Of a DNA stretch of 64,000 nt, positions 1 to 13,629 are shown in pieces. Position 1 is the stretch's first letter, and every line of letters begins with the position of its first letter. Position numbers and translations under genes: made by a program. Source of the stretch: Panaeolus papilionaceus (taxonomy: Eukaryota > Basidiomycota > Agaricomycetes > Agaricales). A model generated the notes under the pieces. It worked only from the letters and a program-made list of their open reading frames with translations, did not search any database and was not told the origin of the DNA. The DNA lies in the NCBI GenBank assembly GCA_015501605.1, contig JADNRZ010000009.1, forward strand, positions 1,612,001 through 1,676,000, read 5' to 3'.

Positions 1-2
1 CG

Positions 3-131
3 GGTCTGTCGCATCAGGATTCGACTGTGGAGATGGATTTGCATTTCGAGGTTGATATTGCCGCTGGGGTAAATATCGAGCGAGATTGGGATGCCGGAGT
101 GGAAGATTCGGAGGATGATGGAAGTGAATAG
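3..131 (+). CDS. C-terminal end of an unidentified acidic protein (5' partial)
   Basis: An open frame enters from the left edge and runs 42 codons to a TAG at 129-131. The last residues are strongly acidic (VEDSEDDGSE). No domain is visible in the short piece, so no function can be assigned. It is the only frame open across this stretch. An acidic tail on the plus strand followed by about 480 bp of non-coding sequence before the next gene fits a gene end. It could also be the last exon of a longer spliced gene. Identity is unknown. Confidence 0.5.
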   Translation, partial: GLSHQDSTVEMDLHFEVDIAAGVNIERDWDAGVEDSEDDGSE

Positions 132-615
132 GACTCCCGAAGCCTCATGTGCTCAACGATAAAACTCGCGTTCAATGTAATTAGTGCATTTAAGAAGACT
201 GCTGTCCACATGTCGTGAGGGCGCGCCGCCCATTTCAATACTGAATATGTGGCGATGCATCCATTTGTTTCGAACATCAATCTAAAAAACTATTCCAACA
301 TTTGGGATGCCATCAGTCATAATCATACTTCGATTCTAGTTGCCCGCACAGTACATGTGATGCAGTAGGTACCTGTTCCAGGGACATCGGCGTCGCTTTT
401 GAGCGAGAACTCTATTCTTTCTACTTCAGCCTTGTAATCTAAAATAGTGCAACAGGGTCTTTCACTTCTCCTTTTCCATATTGTGACTCATGACTCAGGT
501 CCCCGGTTCTTCGATTTCTTGAAGCAGAAAGGTGTCACCGCGATGGTATATATTGCCCACCATCTACTATTCATATCAAAGCCCCCTGCCATTCTCGGGC
601 ATACTTCTCACTACG
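132..615. other. Intergenic region before the patatin gene
   Basis: No credible gene is seen. It holds the 3' flank of the partial gene and the presumed promoter of the patatin gene. A pyrimidine-rich stretch lies at about 415-475. I see no clear TATA box. Confidence 0.4.
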
Positions 616-3437
616 ATGTCTGTCATCGAGATAGCCAAGTCCTCCAATTCCATCACAGTAAACGCTACCTCTGACGATGTTACCTCTGAGATATGGTTCA
701 AGTCGGACCCTGTCGACCAGAAGTTTATCTTTCGTGCCATCCAATTACAGCTCCAGACCGACTCGTGCGACCAAGGCCAATCAGAACTCGATTCTGCGAC
801 TAATGGATGGAGTGGATTCGAGCTTGTAATATTTCGAGATCAACATACGAATGAACCGAGAACGAAGGACGGGAAGCCTTTAGCATGGAGGAGCCATGGC
901 AATCGACTGGACCCCCTCGACCAGGGCAATGCCGTTTCAAGGCATTATGGAGTGGTATTCGATCGTCGACAAGATTTACTTGACGCGTTGGAGGTAAGAC
1001 TTTCAGTCCGAGCCTTGCAGGTTATTAATGATGTTTACAGCTTGGAAATGTCATCGGTGTTCGCGTATGCGCAAAGAACGCTGGATGGGTCAACGACGCA
1101 CGGTCGGGTCGATTGGTGGCGAAGGTTTTGCATGAAGGTAAAAGACAGGGGTTTATGCGCGTGTGTCAATAGTATCTGAGAATTATGATGGTAGACATTT
1201 TTAGTCCCATGTCTTGGACCTTGTCTTCGCAGGACACACCCGACGACATTCCTGATAGCATCGAGAACGGGGTGTATTCTTTGATCCCAACTACAGGCTG
1301 CCATGTCAAATGTACTACAGACGAGCAGGTGGACACGGTCTGGTTTACCACACCGGTAAGTCAAGACCTCCGACATAGCCTCCTGATTACGGAAACTGAT
1401 CCTCGCGTGCTATCAAGGTTCTAGACAAGGAAATAATACCTCGTATTGAAGACATACAGCTGTTTACCCATGCACACCACGAAAATCCTCCAGCTGATGA
1501 TGCAAAGGGGATCTGGTGTTGGTTCGATTTGATCGTTTTGGAGAACTCATCGAGCACTCAGCCGCGAGTCAAGGATGGTCGAGCGCTGGTCTGGAGAAGC
1601 CACAACATACCCAGAGATGCGACTAAGACGATCGAACAGGTCGGAAAGCTTTTAGGGAGGGATCATGACTTGCTCGGACTAATTGAAGTGAGGAGAGCTT
1701 TTCATAATCTTTTCCGAGCACCCATTTATCCAAGCTTTAGCCAGGAAATGTCATTGCGGTTCGAGCCTGCGCTCGCTTCCCTGGGTGGGAACTTGATGCG
1801 CACACTGCCCGTCTTGTCGTTAGGATCTCCAATAAAGGTAAGGTGTAGTCTTCTTCACTTCGGTCGTATACGCGGTGTCCTTATCGTTTTTACCACATGG
1901 AGGCGTCCATAGGGCGGCATCTAAGTCAAAGGTCGATTGGAAAGCCGTGGAGCGTTCCAATCAGAAGTTGCAAGAGACACTCGCAGAGTATCTGGACAAT
2001 GTCACTCCCGTCGGCGATGCACCTGCACTCTCCGTCGAAACGACGCTGCTAGCACAGGAGCTGCGTACCGATAGAGCCTATGGCTCTGGTGGAAAGCCAC
2101 TCAAGCTTCTCTCTCTTGGTACGGATGATTTATGTTCCTTTTACTTGACTTTTCCAAATCTAACGGAGTCTTTTCATGCCAGACGGAGGAGGCGTCCGTG
2201 GTATTTCATCATTATACACTCTCAAAGCGCTTATGAGTAAATTGACGGGAGATCCAAATGCAAAGCCCTGCGACTACTTTGATATGATGGCTGGCACGAG
2301 CACCGGAGGGTATGTATCGTCCGAATTTATCCGTAACATTCTCTGATGGCAGTACAAATTATCTATAGAATCATAGCCATAATGTTGGGACGCCTCCGGA
2401 TGACAGTAGATCAGTGTATCGATGTCTATAACGATCTGTCATCCAAGATTTTCGCTGCTGGGATATTGAGCCAAGTGGGCAGTGGTGCGACTACTGGTGC
2501 TCGATACTCCTCTCAAGTCCTAGAAGACTCCATCAAGGCAATCGTAAAAAAGCACGCAGGTGACGCAGATGCTCCGATGCTCGACCCTAATCAAGATGGG
2601 TGCAAAGTGTAAGTACATGCCTGACCCCCCTAAAGCAGAGCATGTCAATACTAACCAGCGTGATAGCTTCGTTCTTGCAACTCGAGCAGATGATTTGAGC
2701 AACCGCGTCGCAACACACTTGCGCACATACGTCAATAACAACGTCGAAAAGTCGTTCGAGCATTACAAGATCTGGGAGGCTGCACGGGCGACTTCAGCTG
2801 CTCCTACTTACTTCCCACGAATGAAGTTGGACGAGTACGAATACGTCGATGGTGGTCTGGGATTCAATAATCCGGTACTTCTGTAAGTGGAATCTGCGAT
2901 TTCTTTTGAAATGAGGTTTATTAATTAAACTTGCGAAGTCTCATGGGGGAGGCTCGTCTTCACTTTGGTTTCGCGAGGCCATTCGGATGTCTTGTCACGA
3001 TTGGTACTGGAATGGCTCCCAACGTCGAGCTCCCTCCTGAGGGAACCAACGTCTTTAACTCGGTGACTTCCTCCGTCGGCATTGTTAAGAGTATGTGGGA
3101 GCTTACTACCAAAGCCGAGCATGCCAATCAAATGGCTAAACCGCTTTGCGAGCCCGGGACCTATTACCGTTTCAACGTCGGAGAGAAGATCGCAGAGAAG
3201 CGCTGGGTCGAAAAAGTCGATCCCCCGTTGTTCCAACGATGGTTTAGTGGTGCTCAGCCAATCGAAGTGCAAAGAGTCACTGCTGAGAATTGGGCAAACA
3301 TTACCATCGACTTGGCAGATTACAAACACATGGGCGACTTCGTGCGCATTACCCTGCGCTACCTAGAAACGGAGGACAAACGAGTCAAAGAGTGCGCGAG
3401 CAAACTTCCCCCGAAACGTGTTCCAGTACAAGTCTGA
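616..3437 (+). CDS. Patatin-like phospholipase with a duplicated N-terminal domain
   Basis: This is a predicted serine lipid acyl hydrolase of the patatin family (PF01734 type), which cleaves acyl chains from glycerophospholipids through a Ser-Asp dyad. The oxyanion-hole motif DGGGVRG is formed across an intron at about 2120-2202. The nucleophile elbow GTSTG is at 2293-2307, and the catalytic Asp is in DGGLGF at 2848-2850. The N-terminal half holds two related segments, WSGFELVIF...KDGKPLAWRSH (about 810-900) and CWFDLIVLE...KDGRALVWRSH (about 1518-1602), each followed by a GNVIGVRVCA-like stretch. This shows an internal duplication ahead of the catalytic domain. The start MSVIEIAK is the first ATG in frame with this domain. 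There are about nine exons. The second donor is probably GTGTGT at 1160, which keeps the frame. No signal peptide or membrane segment is visible, so it is probably cytosolic. Neighbours give no functional hint. Confidence 0.88.
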
Positions 3438-4018
3438 GTTTGGCGATGTTCGTATGTATAATGTAATGAATCTAAGTTTAATTTTGTGTAAAAAGCAATA
3501 CCATTCAGATATGATAATCTAGCGACTGTATTCCGCAATGATTTATTTCATCCACTTGGCTAAATTTCATCTGTGAGCGCTAAGCTGCAATTGGTGATGT
3601 CAACGCGACGATCGGTGTAAAAGCGTCTACGAGAGATTCATGGGCCCAGTTGATAGAGGTGTATCTTTGGCATAAAATTGTCCTTCGAACTTTGCCGTAT
3701 TGATGTGGGTCATAATCCCGTTAATGTACCGTGACCGTCTAGGTTAATTGAAGTGAAGTGGCTGTAATCGGTGGTTGTAGCTACTATAATAATCGATTCA
3801 GCTCGAGATCGAGTCTTTGTCATTGGTGCTATCATCTAAACTCCTTCAGGCAATATGCCACCATTCTGCCTCACTCTGTTCCCCCCAAGTTCCCACAAAC
3901 AACTTATAATTCCGGCTGCTCGTGGTTTCCGCCTAGTGGTCAGATTCTCATAGTCTTCTACTGACTCTTACACTCTGGTAGTAGCACTCGCAATTGGTCA
4001 AGGTCCAACTTGTTCAAC
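3438..4018. other. Intergenic region between patatin and Sec14-like genes
   Basis: AT-rich sequence without a convincing ORF or repeat. It contains the 3' flank of the patatin gene and the promoter side of the CRAL-TRIO gene. Confidence 0.4.
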
Positions 4019-5209
4019 ATGACGATAAACGGGAATGAGGCGTCGATGACTCAAAACCCCGCCCACAGCAAGGAAGAGCAATTAAATAAACCTGAACACG
4101 GCTTGCTGTTCACTGGCCATCTGAATAGCCTCACTTCTGACCAGGAGAAAACACTCTCGGCTTTCAAAGAGAGCCTTGCCACTGCCGGGTTATACAAACC
4201 TGCATTGCCAGATGCGGAAGCATCACACACAGACCCTACTTTACTGTAAGCAGATCATCTCGACCAACATAGGGGCATTCTGACAAATCCACGTCCGTGA
4301 AACCTTCACTTGACCTCCATAGACGCTTTCTCAGAGCCAGGAGTTGGGATGTCGCAGCTGCCCAGAAACAGTTCTCAGATGCGGAAAAGTGGAGGGGTAT
4401 GCACCAGGTGGATGACCTATTCGTGAACACATCACTTGAGGAACTGGAGGATTCTAAACGATTCTACCCCCGGTGGACTGGGAGGAGGGATAAGGTCCGC
4501 ATGTTCGTTGACCACAACTGACTCAAGCTGAACTACATCTCGTAACTTAGAATGGCGTTCCTTTGTACGTTTACAGACTGAATTCCTTGGAGGCTATTCA
4601 AAACGAGCTATATGCCATTCCAACAAAGACCCGATATCATCGAATGTGAGTCTCACCCGTATCACTCAAATAGCATTGAGCACTGGCACTAAAGCCTTTT
4701 GATATAGCATTGTTTTATACGAGCTTATGACTCGATTCACGTTCCCATTATGCTCACAACTTCCTCGCCGCATCGCTCCCATTCCCATTTCTTCCACAAC
4801 TACGATCATTGATCTCGAAAACTTTTCTTTCGGCTCAATGTGGAAACTTCGTAATCACCTACAAGAAGCTTCTAAGCTCTCTACAGCCAATTACCCGGAG
4901 ACACTTCATATCATTGTCATTGTGAACTCTCCTTCATTCTTCCCGACTATCTGGAATTGGATAAAGGGTTGGTTTGATGAGGGAACGAGACAGAAGATCC
5001 ATGTGTTAGGAAAGGACCCCGGGTCTACATTGAGGGACCTCGTCGATATCCAAAACCTTCCTAGGGTTTATGGTGGAGAGCTCGAATGGACATTCACGGA
5101 TGAGCCCAATCTGGACGAAGATACGAAGCAACTAATAGGAGAAATGCCTAAAGGAGCAGTGGTCTTTGCTGATGGAAAGACTGTCCCAGTCACCGTCTGC
5201 AAGCTGTAG
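4019..5209 (+). CDS. CRAL-TRIO (Sec14-like) lipid-transfer protein
   Basis: This is a predicted Sec14-family protein that binds and exchanges phosphatidylinositol or another hydrophobic ligand between membranes. The first exon (MTINGNEASM...) leads into a CRAL-TRIO N-terminal region with the typical RRFLRARSWDVAAAQKQF helix and EKWR. The lipid-binding domain follows, with a conserved strand TTTIIDLENFSFGSMW, NYPETLHIIVIVNSPSFFP, and the closing LPRVYGGELEW. Four exons join through short introns at about 4250-4320, 4520-4577 and 4646-4708. The stop is TAG at 5207-5209. Total length is near 300 residues, normal for the family. The ligand cannot be told from sequence. The next gene is convergent, with a spacer of about 230 bp. 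Confidence 0.87.
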
Positions 5210-5442
5210 ATTTAGACGCAGACAAAGTAATGTATATTAGAAAGTTGGGTGAGCATGCATGTACGTATGATACAATTGTGGGTATAAAAGGACAGAAAGA
5301 TGTGAGGTAAAGTTAGGGATCGTGGTGAGTATACCTATGTCAACGGAGACATGCCAATAACGATAAGGTTGGCCCAAGCAATAAAAGAACAACAAGAAAT
5401 GAAAGCAGTATCAAACGCATGAAGCACATATAGGATGTACAA

Positions 5443-8400
5443 TTAGAGGAATTCCTCTTCCTCGGGTTCGGCTGTGACGCCGTCTTCGTTCCAGATGTCA
5501 AGGAACTGCACAATAGGGTGATCGGCATCGCGAACACAAAGAACAGAATGAGGTTATTACTTACAGTATTCTTCTGGAGTTCGCCATCCTGCGATGTAAG
5601 TAATGGGGTCGTTGCAAAGTGCAAACGGTCCCAGGAAATCGGGTTATCATGGCGTTTAGTTGCTGGTTTATCGCCCAGCGCACTCTTCTTCCCGATGACA
5701 AACTTCAAACATTTACTAAGAGGAACGGTTAAAATTCAAATTGCATAGAGAGGCGTCATGAACTTACTCCTCGGATAGAGAGTAAAGAGTTTTGAGGTGT
5801 GCTTTCAGGAGCATCACCATAGCCACAATGACTGTGGTTCGCATCAACGGCAGATTGTGGGAGGAATCGGACGTTGGTGTAATCGCAGCCGCTGGTGGGT
5901 CAACAACCATGTCGTTGTCCTAAAGTATGATGAATAAATATGCTGACTAGCTTAGATGCTACAAGAAGAGACGAACAGAAGGAGGAGGGGCTGCCTGATC
6001 GCCCGAAGATTCTTGGGAAAAGCTTTGGGTACTTTGAGACGCGGGTGGGCCATGCAAGTGCGATAGCAAATGAGATGGAGAGACGATCTCCAAAACAGCC
6101 ATGCCAGTTGTGGAGAGGACAACAGTTAGATATTTAATGAGGGTAAGAACTTCTTCTTGTGTCTTGTACTCAAAGCTGGAGAAATTCTCCGCCATATATC
6201 TGGTGTAGTTGACATCGTCCTAGGGATATACACAATGAGCACTTCATACGTGGAAGTTGTCAGTATTAGGGACATACCTGGGTCGTCGAATAAGATTCTC
6301 CGATGGATTCTTGGAAGACCTTGACCAAGGACTTCAAGAAATCCTGTCGGGCTGGTCTCTTTTCACGGACGTGTGAGTACCAGCGCTGGAGGAGTGCCAC
6401 AGGCGAACCATGGGCACGGAAACCTGAAATCAAACAGGTAAGAAAAGGAATATCAGGGTGTCGCCGTTGATATCATACCTCGGACTACTGATGAGCATAT
6501 CTTCTTCTGGTATTCGAACGACTGTCTTGCACTGATGTTATAACGGGTGTTAAGGAGTGATGCATGCTTGCCCTGTAAAATAGCATGTAAAGCAGAGGCC
6601 CTATTGCTGATTCCGTTGCTGGGGCTCGTTTCAAGAGCGATAATGACAGGGAAGGACTAAAGGCATCGGTGAATAACAGAATACCAAACACGTGGGTAAT
6701 GACGAACCTGTAAAGGGTGGGCAAGGCCCTGCTTGATGGTAAAGCTCAGAACGTCGATTGCAATTGCCTGAATTTGGACATTCTGGCACAAAGCAGCCTC
6801 CAACACTTGGTTGAGATAGCGCTGGACGATAGCCGAGCTTACACTGTAGAAATAAATGAGCGCCCTAGCTCTGGAAACCACAATCCAACATCGACGTACC
6901 CGGAGTCAGCAAAGCCATCAGTGTTGCCAACAAGTTCATCCATATTAACGGCAGCCGCCTTGTTCTTTGACTTGGACGTCTCTACAAAGGAAAATGTAAG
7001 CAATGTCGAGACCTCAGCCAACAAAATACAAACCCTTCTCTTTAGCGTTGTGCTTGGAAGCTTCAGAAACCAAAAAGTCCTGAATGATCCTCAGGAGCCT
7101 TCCACGACCCTCCTCCTCTGGAGATGCGAATATCGAATCCATGATCGCCGCAGAGCGGTCCTGAGTCATCAACGTCGGTTGTGCACGGAAGAGGAATCCT
7201 AGGCATTGCAAGATACGAGCACGCAAAGAGTTGTTGACATTCTTCTCGTAAAGGGTAAGCAGGGTGTTGTAAATGTGCTCTGTGATTGAATCCTGAGAAA
7301 TCAGATCCAAATCAGAGGCAAGGTCTAAAGGATGTTCGGAATGAATAGCAGATAAAAACGAAATTCAGAAGAAACGCACTTGAATGATCGTCGCGCAATG
7401 TGTCGAAGTTGCAGTTCTCAACAAGAAGGGCTACAATAAAGATCAAAACAATTAGTGCTTTGACTTCATTAGGCTGCATCTCCTTCGTTGCAGGTCGTTT
7501 GGTGATGGCTTGTAGACGACCTAGAAAAGTTGTGAGATACAATCGCATATCCAGAACAACTCCCGAGACATACCATTGCAAGACTTGAGCAAATTGACCA
7601 ACCGGTGGAAGTCGTGCGTCAAATGTTGAACGACGACACACATGCATCCAACTGTCTCCTGAAGGATCTAGATGCTTATTAGTCTATATATTACTTGGGG
7701 CAGTCTAAAAATTCTACCTGCACACCTCCACCTCCAGAAGGTTTGATGATCATAGGTTGCAACTCGCTTTGAAGTTCCGAACCAAATTTGGCCGCTGTCT
7801 TGGGCATATGCGGGATGGACACTCGGAAGATTTTGAGCAAATAATCAGAAGTGGCAAGTTCCTCGGGCTATATACAGAGTCAAAATCAGATTTGAGGCAG
7901 AAGTAACAAAATCACATACCGAGGTCGCGTTCTTTAAATAAGGCAAAAGTGTCGACGCGTTGGCTCCAGAAAGAATGGAAGGGTAGGCAGACGTGAGCAG
8001 GTAGATAGTCCGAATGCAATTGATAACCGTCTGCAAGTCATGTAAGTTTAGAACACTTAAATAAAAGGGGCGCAATAAGAACTCACAAATCCCGGTAGGT
8101 CAGATGCGTCGACCAATCCATCGATCAAAGCCTCGCAAATCTCGCCATATCGAGCATGTAATGACGCTTGTTCGTTCCCTTCCTTATTTGCCATAATTTT
8201 ATGAAGCACGTCTTCAAGAGGAGACTGCCTGTCCTTGAAGTTTGCGGATGTGCCCATGATAACGGCAACCTTTGACAGCAGGGCAGTTTTGTCTTGGGCA
8301 TTAGCAGCAGGAGTAGCAGTGCGTGATTTAAGTGTCGAGGGAGCCGGTAGGGGAGGGAACCACAGCTCTTCGATGGTCTTGATGGCAAGATCTTTGACTG

Positions 8401-11400
8401 TATCGTCTTCGTCCAAAAGGCGGAGGACGAGACGAGTTGCGATGTCAATCCGAACGGTATTGTCTTCGATGACTGCATAATAATTCTTGAGGAGTTTGAT
8501 TACGCGTTTTCGGACGCTCAGGCCGGTGTCCTAAAATTGAAACTCAATAAATGCGACCAGATCGAATTAAAGACCATACCGCAATACGATCCGCAATCCT
8601 CTGATAATAATCCCCGGCAACAGCGGGTGAATCAATCATATACTTGCCAATCAGCTCGACGGCCGCATCACGAACTGCAGGGGAATTATCCAAAAGGTGA
8701 CTCTCAATCCCGCGACGAACATTGGCCTGTCAAATTATCCATTAGTTACACCAACAAACCAGCAAAAAAACCTCAGACTGACGGCAGATAATATTGTCGC
8801 ATCACTTGTCACGATTTGGCCGAGGGCACGTAACGCCTTGGTCCTCATAAAGATGGCGGGTGCGTCAAGGGAGACTAGGATGATGTTCAGAATGGGATTA
8901 AAAGAATTTCTGAGGCTCTGGATAGTTCCAATCTCCTCTGCAAGGCCATCGATTCGGGTAACCTCCTCTTGAGTGCTAAGGAAACGATGCATTTAGTGAC
9001 AATTTAATTGTGTAAGCGAACTAAAAACTCACCCAACGTCGAAGACATCCGTTGAAGGATCTTTCCATACCTCTTTCAACGCGGTCTTCAATTGCTGTCC
9101 AAAGGGCTGCAACTTGGTTTGGTCCTTGATGTTCAAATCGTCATCCGTTTCGGAACTGTCGAGCCATCCATGAACCTGCTGCAGTGCTGAGGCAATCTCA
9201 TGTCCGAGTGTTGCGGCTGTAAGTTCTCTCGCGCTCTAAATATCCGGAAAAACGTTCGTTAAACTGTTAAGTAACGAAACAAAATTACAACACACGTCGT
9301 AAGCCTGGTCTTCAGACGATCGCTTGGCCAAATGCGAGGCAACATCTCTATGAGCATCTAAGAACCGAGTAAGATACTTCAAGCTCAAATTGGACAATAT
9401 CTAGTCATCAAACGAATTAGAAGACACAGAAACTGAGATAACGCGCATATACTCACATCATCCAATGGCCACAATGCCTTCTTTCCATTATTGTTCTCAT
9501 CGGCCAGGCGTTGCACCTTCAACGTGCTCGACCGAATACGAGCAGCAATAACTCCCAAATGATCCAACGCAATGGTTTTAGCAGCGTTAGAATCGGTCTG
9601 AGAAGCAGTCTTCACGTCATCTAAGGAAGTAACCTAATACAAGACAATCGTCAGCTCCTTTGTCCTCCTCGAAAGAAATATTCACTGACCATAAACTTCG
9701 ACGCGATGCTAAGGATCAGACTGGCCGCTGGCCATTCTGGCCAGAAAAGGACGACCAAAACATCCTCCAGGAGGTTATCAAAAATAGCGCGGTATTCGGC
9801 TTCGTTTGAGTTTTTCGTTGCTTTGCCTTTACCAGATCTAAAATGAAAATGAGAAAAGATTTTGTCAACACACAAGTCGAAAAATTACCGTTGAGTTAAG
9901 AACAAAATAATGGTCTTTGCCGCTTTGGTTGCGGAATCCAAAGCGGCGGAGTAAAGCTGGATCTCCTAAATACAAAATATCGTTAATAAAACGCATGCAT
10001 ACATCAGGCTATGCCTGAAATATCCACGGACCTCTTTATCAATCTCGTCCAAAAAGGGTTCATCAGGTTGTTGACTTTCGGTGAAGCTCTCCTGTCTCTT
10101 CAAAGCGAATTTGTTCTGTCTCGCCTTCTCAATTTTCCGCGCCTGTATGCGCACATCGTGAGCAGAAGTCTGCACGAGTTGCATCAACAGCGCGGAAACA
10201 GTCCGGATTGATCGCCCGTCGCGTAGTCGGAATTGACCCGCTTTCTGCTTGGAATCGCTGAGCTTAATCAATGAAGTGAGGATCTCTTCAATGATCCAGG
10301 ACCGCTGGTCTTGATGATTTGCGAAGATCTAAGCAAAATATCAGCACCGAACCTATTTAACTCTAAAGAAGAAAGCAAATACACTGCGGATTAGAGAGAG
10401 CGCGTCTAATCTCAGTCCTCTCATGGCACTCTTCCCTAGAGTTTTGATGACCACATTGTCCTTCTTCGCCTTCGCATCACTATCGCCTCCTGCGTCGACC
10501 ACAAAGAAAGGTCCAATCGCGATATAGACAGCTTGAATAATGATGGAATCCGACATGGCCACGCTTTCGGCATTGATAAGGTTGTTGACGCGAGGAATGA
10601 CAGATGATACAACCTGAAACAGCTCCCCGAGTTGTTGACGGTGTCCAGATGCAGATGTATGCGAGTTTTTGATGATGTTTTGCAGAATTGGATTATTGTT
10701 GGGAACTCCTCCCGCCTCTGCTGAAGCCTCGACGAATGGATAGATAATTTGAGTTAGTTGATTTTTTATTGTATTCAGGCACGACGTAATAAGTTCTTCG
10801 GAGTACAGCTGTAGCAAATATCAGTAACGCTCTGTACCTCTGAAACCTTACAACATACCTGCTTGGTAAGTCGATCGCTCGCCAGGAGCGCAACGCAGCA
10901 ATCGGCAGCAAGGATACTATCACGGGCTAAGTTCAAAGTCTTCGTCAAGGCATCGTAGTCTTCTTCTGTCAGCGCGAGTGTTTGTCTCGCCTCTTCCTCA
11001 GGTGCAACCTCGCCCTCCGCGTCTGGAGACTGCGACTTCGCCGTTTTCTTGCCTTTGGCAGGTTTTTTCGGCTTCTTTGGGGACCCTCTCGTATTCGCAA
11101 CAGGAGGACCGTGATACACAAAAGGATCGACACTCTCTCCAGTCTTAATACTTCTTTCTAGGACTTTCAAGAGGCGAGAGAGCATCTGAGTGTCGACATC
11201 GGCTATCCGTTCCTTATGGCGAGGTGTGCCGTGAATGCCTCCGATGGCCTGTCTAAGGCGTTTGCTTGGACGAGCGACATGTCCGATGTATTTTGTCAAC
11301 TTTCGAATCAGCTGTGGAGATAGCAGAGGACGTGATGGATCAGGAGATAATAGGTCGAAGAACTGGGTGTTCAAGTCGTCCGGAAGAACATCAGACGGAA

Positions 11401-12979
11401 TGGTATCTTCCGCTTCAAAAATGTCCTCAATTAGAGATGTCAGCTTTTCAAGGGGGCCTGCAAGGTCATTAGTCACGACCACGGCGACCTCATATCATAA
11501 TTTTTGCGAGACATACCTCGTTCATCCCGATCTCCTGTTCGCCTAGCTGAACTCTTCACAGAATCCAGGAGTGTAGGGCGCTTCGTAGGACTAGATGGCC
11601 CCGATTCTTCTGACCCGTACCCTCCAAGATCATCTGGGGTATTGTTAACCCCCATTTTTCCCTTTCGAGAAGAAGACGGCGTCAAGAATGGACTTGGAGG
11701 GATAGAAACATAAGCCTTATTCACAATACGTTTAGGCGTCGGTGTGATCATTTGCAATACACCCGAAGGTTTGAAAATGGGAGTTGATGATGAACTTGGT
11801 GTTACCGGCACAGGAGGCTGGGGGGTTTTGAATAACGATCCTGAGTCAGAAATGAGAGGTTTGGCCATAGTCTGCAAACGCTTGGAAGGAGTCTGCACTT
11901 CCACGACAATCTTCCTCTTCTGTGGTGTCATTGTTCCTGCTTTTGAGGATGTACCTGAACGAAGAGCCAATGGGTCCGGACTATCGTTATTCGCAGCCTT
12001 GACTGGTGAAGGTGTGACAGCTCTGGCAGGCACCGTTTTCACAGGGGGCGGTTGAGCGAGCTGAATGGGTTGAGGACGTTGAGGTAGTTGATGAACCTTG
12101 CGTTCCAAAAAGTCTTCAAAGAAAGCATGAGATTCCTGAGGTTGGTACACCTTAGCGGGTTGAGGAGCAGGTTGAGGCAGTGGTTGTTGTTGTTGTTGTT
12201 GTGGAGGTGCAGAAGGAGGTGCTGCAGAATGCTGGGGCGTATGAGATGTAGAATGTTGCCTTGATATTGGTCCCAAAGCAAAGGCCAGAGATGAGGAGGT
12301 CGAACTAGGCAAAGATGGTGGAGGGGGTGTCGGGTATGCGGTGCTCGGCGCTGTTCGCTGAAAAACTGATTGTGCAAAAGGAGCGGTTTGATAGGACGAG
12401 GGTGGGTATTGTTGTTGAGACCATTGGTTAGAATCCCGGTATTGATATGATCTTAAAAAAGAAAAATCAAAACTGAGCAATGGTTATATGCGCGGAACTC
12501 AAGACATACGGTCCAGCTTGCTCATTTAACAATCGAACGGCGTCATTTCTTGAGCCTTCCCAATACCCTGTGTTATTTATCTGAGGTCTAGAGCTCGATA
12601 GATATTGAAGTTGCTGGTCGTATTCTGAATACGGTGGTGGATTACCCTGAGCAGGGGTATAACTTGAACCATGATTATTGTAGTATTGAGGTTGAGGAAA
12701 AATAGGAGCCGCAGTCAAGGTGATATTATTTATGTGTCTAGAAACTAAATCAAGTGTCAATCTAAGGGTTCAACAGTAACAAAATGTATTGGATGAACCA
12801 TGTGCTGTTGGGGTTGCGGATGCAGGGGGATAGACGGATAGCAAACGTTGACCATTCTGTACTGCATCATGAGATTGTTGAGGAATATAATTCTGCGGAT
12901 GTTGTTGCTGTTGAGAACGTTGATCTCGCTGGTAATGGCCGTGGCCTTGTGGGTACCAGTTGTTGTGGTTGTTGCTCAT
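5443..12979 (-). CDS. SCC2: Cohesin loading factor SCC2 / Nipped-B / Mis4
   Basis: This is a large HEAT-repeat protein that loads cohesin onto chromatin together with Scc4. Identification rests on the conserved central block on the minus strand around 8980-8080. It has [12 protein letters not shown], then a [15 protein letters not shown] segment, [17 protein letters not shown], and [21 protein letters not shown], which is the Nipped-B/NIPBL signature. The N-terminus starts at [14 protein letters not shown] (12979). It is low-complexity, rich in Gln and Pro (poly-Q at about 12190-12205), and disordered, as expected for the Scc4-binding part. A basic [11 protein letters not shown] stretch follows near 11050. 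The C-terminus ends in an acidic EPEEEEFL before TAA at 5443-5445. It is split by about two dozen short introns. It should act in the nucleus. It is divergent from the DEAH helicase. Confidence 0.9.
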
Positions 12980-13629
12980 TGAGTCTCAGAGTAGGACATA
13001 TGATGGGCACGAACAGAAAACGTTCAAGTCCAAATTACTCGCGACAGTCACGCGTAATAGGAGGTCACACGTGACGATTACTACTTTTGGTTTCATGTCC
13101 CTGTCCTCTGCTTCCGAATCAAACCTCCATTGTTCCCAATCATCAGGACTTTGTTGGATGGCAAGTTACGCCAGGTAAATTTCAATTTCTGGTACTGACT
13201 TGCTCAGGAGTATTGTAATTTTTCTGAGAAATATAGAATAATTAAACCTCATGTTCGGACTTTCTACCTTGTGATCGCCGAAGCCCTGCCCTGCGCACAG
13301 CATCCTAAGAATAAATTTAATACCAGAAAAATCCACACCATAAGCTTAGAGATAACCAAGCCCCTCGAATAATAATTAATCTATGAAACGTCGTTATAAG
13401 TAGTTTCTTTCGACCATCGAGGAATGAGTTTGACCTCGAAATGATCTGTCACACCAGTCCGAGCCGGTCACGCTTAATGCCGGTTTGGAATAATTCAAAA
13501 TTGATTTTTTTCTGACCAAGTCCAACTCTCATGTCAAGCCTCGCACACCACATCCCTCCCTTCCTCGTATCTCCGTTCACCTCACCTTAAGTTTAATCTG
13601 AATTTTAAACAATTTTTCATCTTGATAAA
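12980..13629. promoter_or_regulatory. Divergent promoter region between SCC2 and the DEAH helicase
   Basis: This is 650 bp without a credible ORF between two head-to-head genes. The sequence is AT-rich around 13200-13400 and pyrimidine-rich just before the helicase ATG. I could not assign specific factor sites. Confidence 0.5.

Noticed and set aside
12180..12210. CAA/TTG trinucleotide run as an independent microsatellite
   Set aside because: It encodes the poly-Gln stretch of the disordered SCC2 N-terminus.
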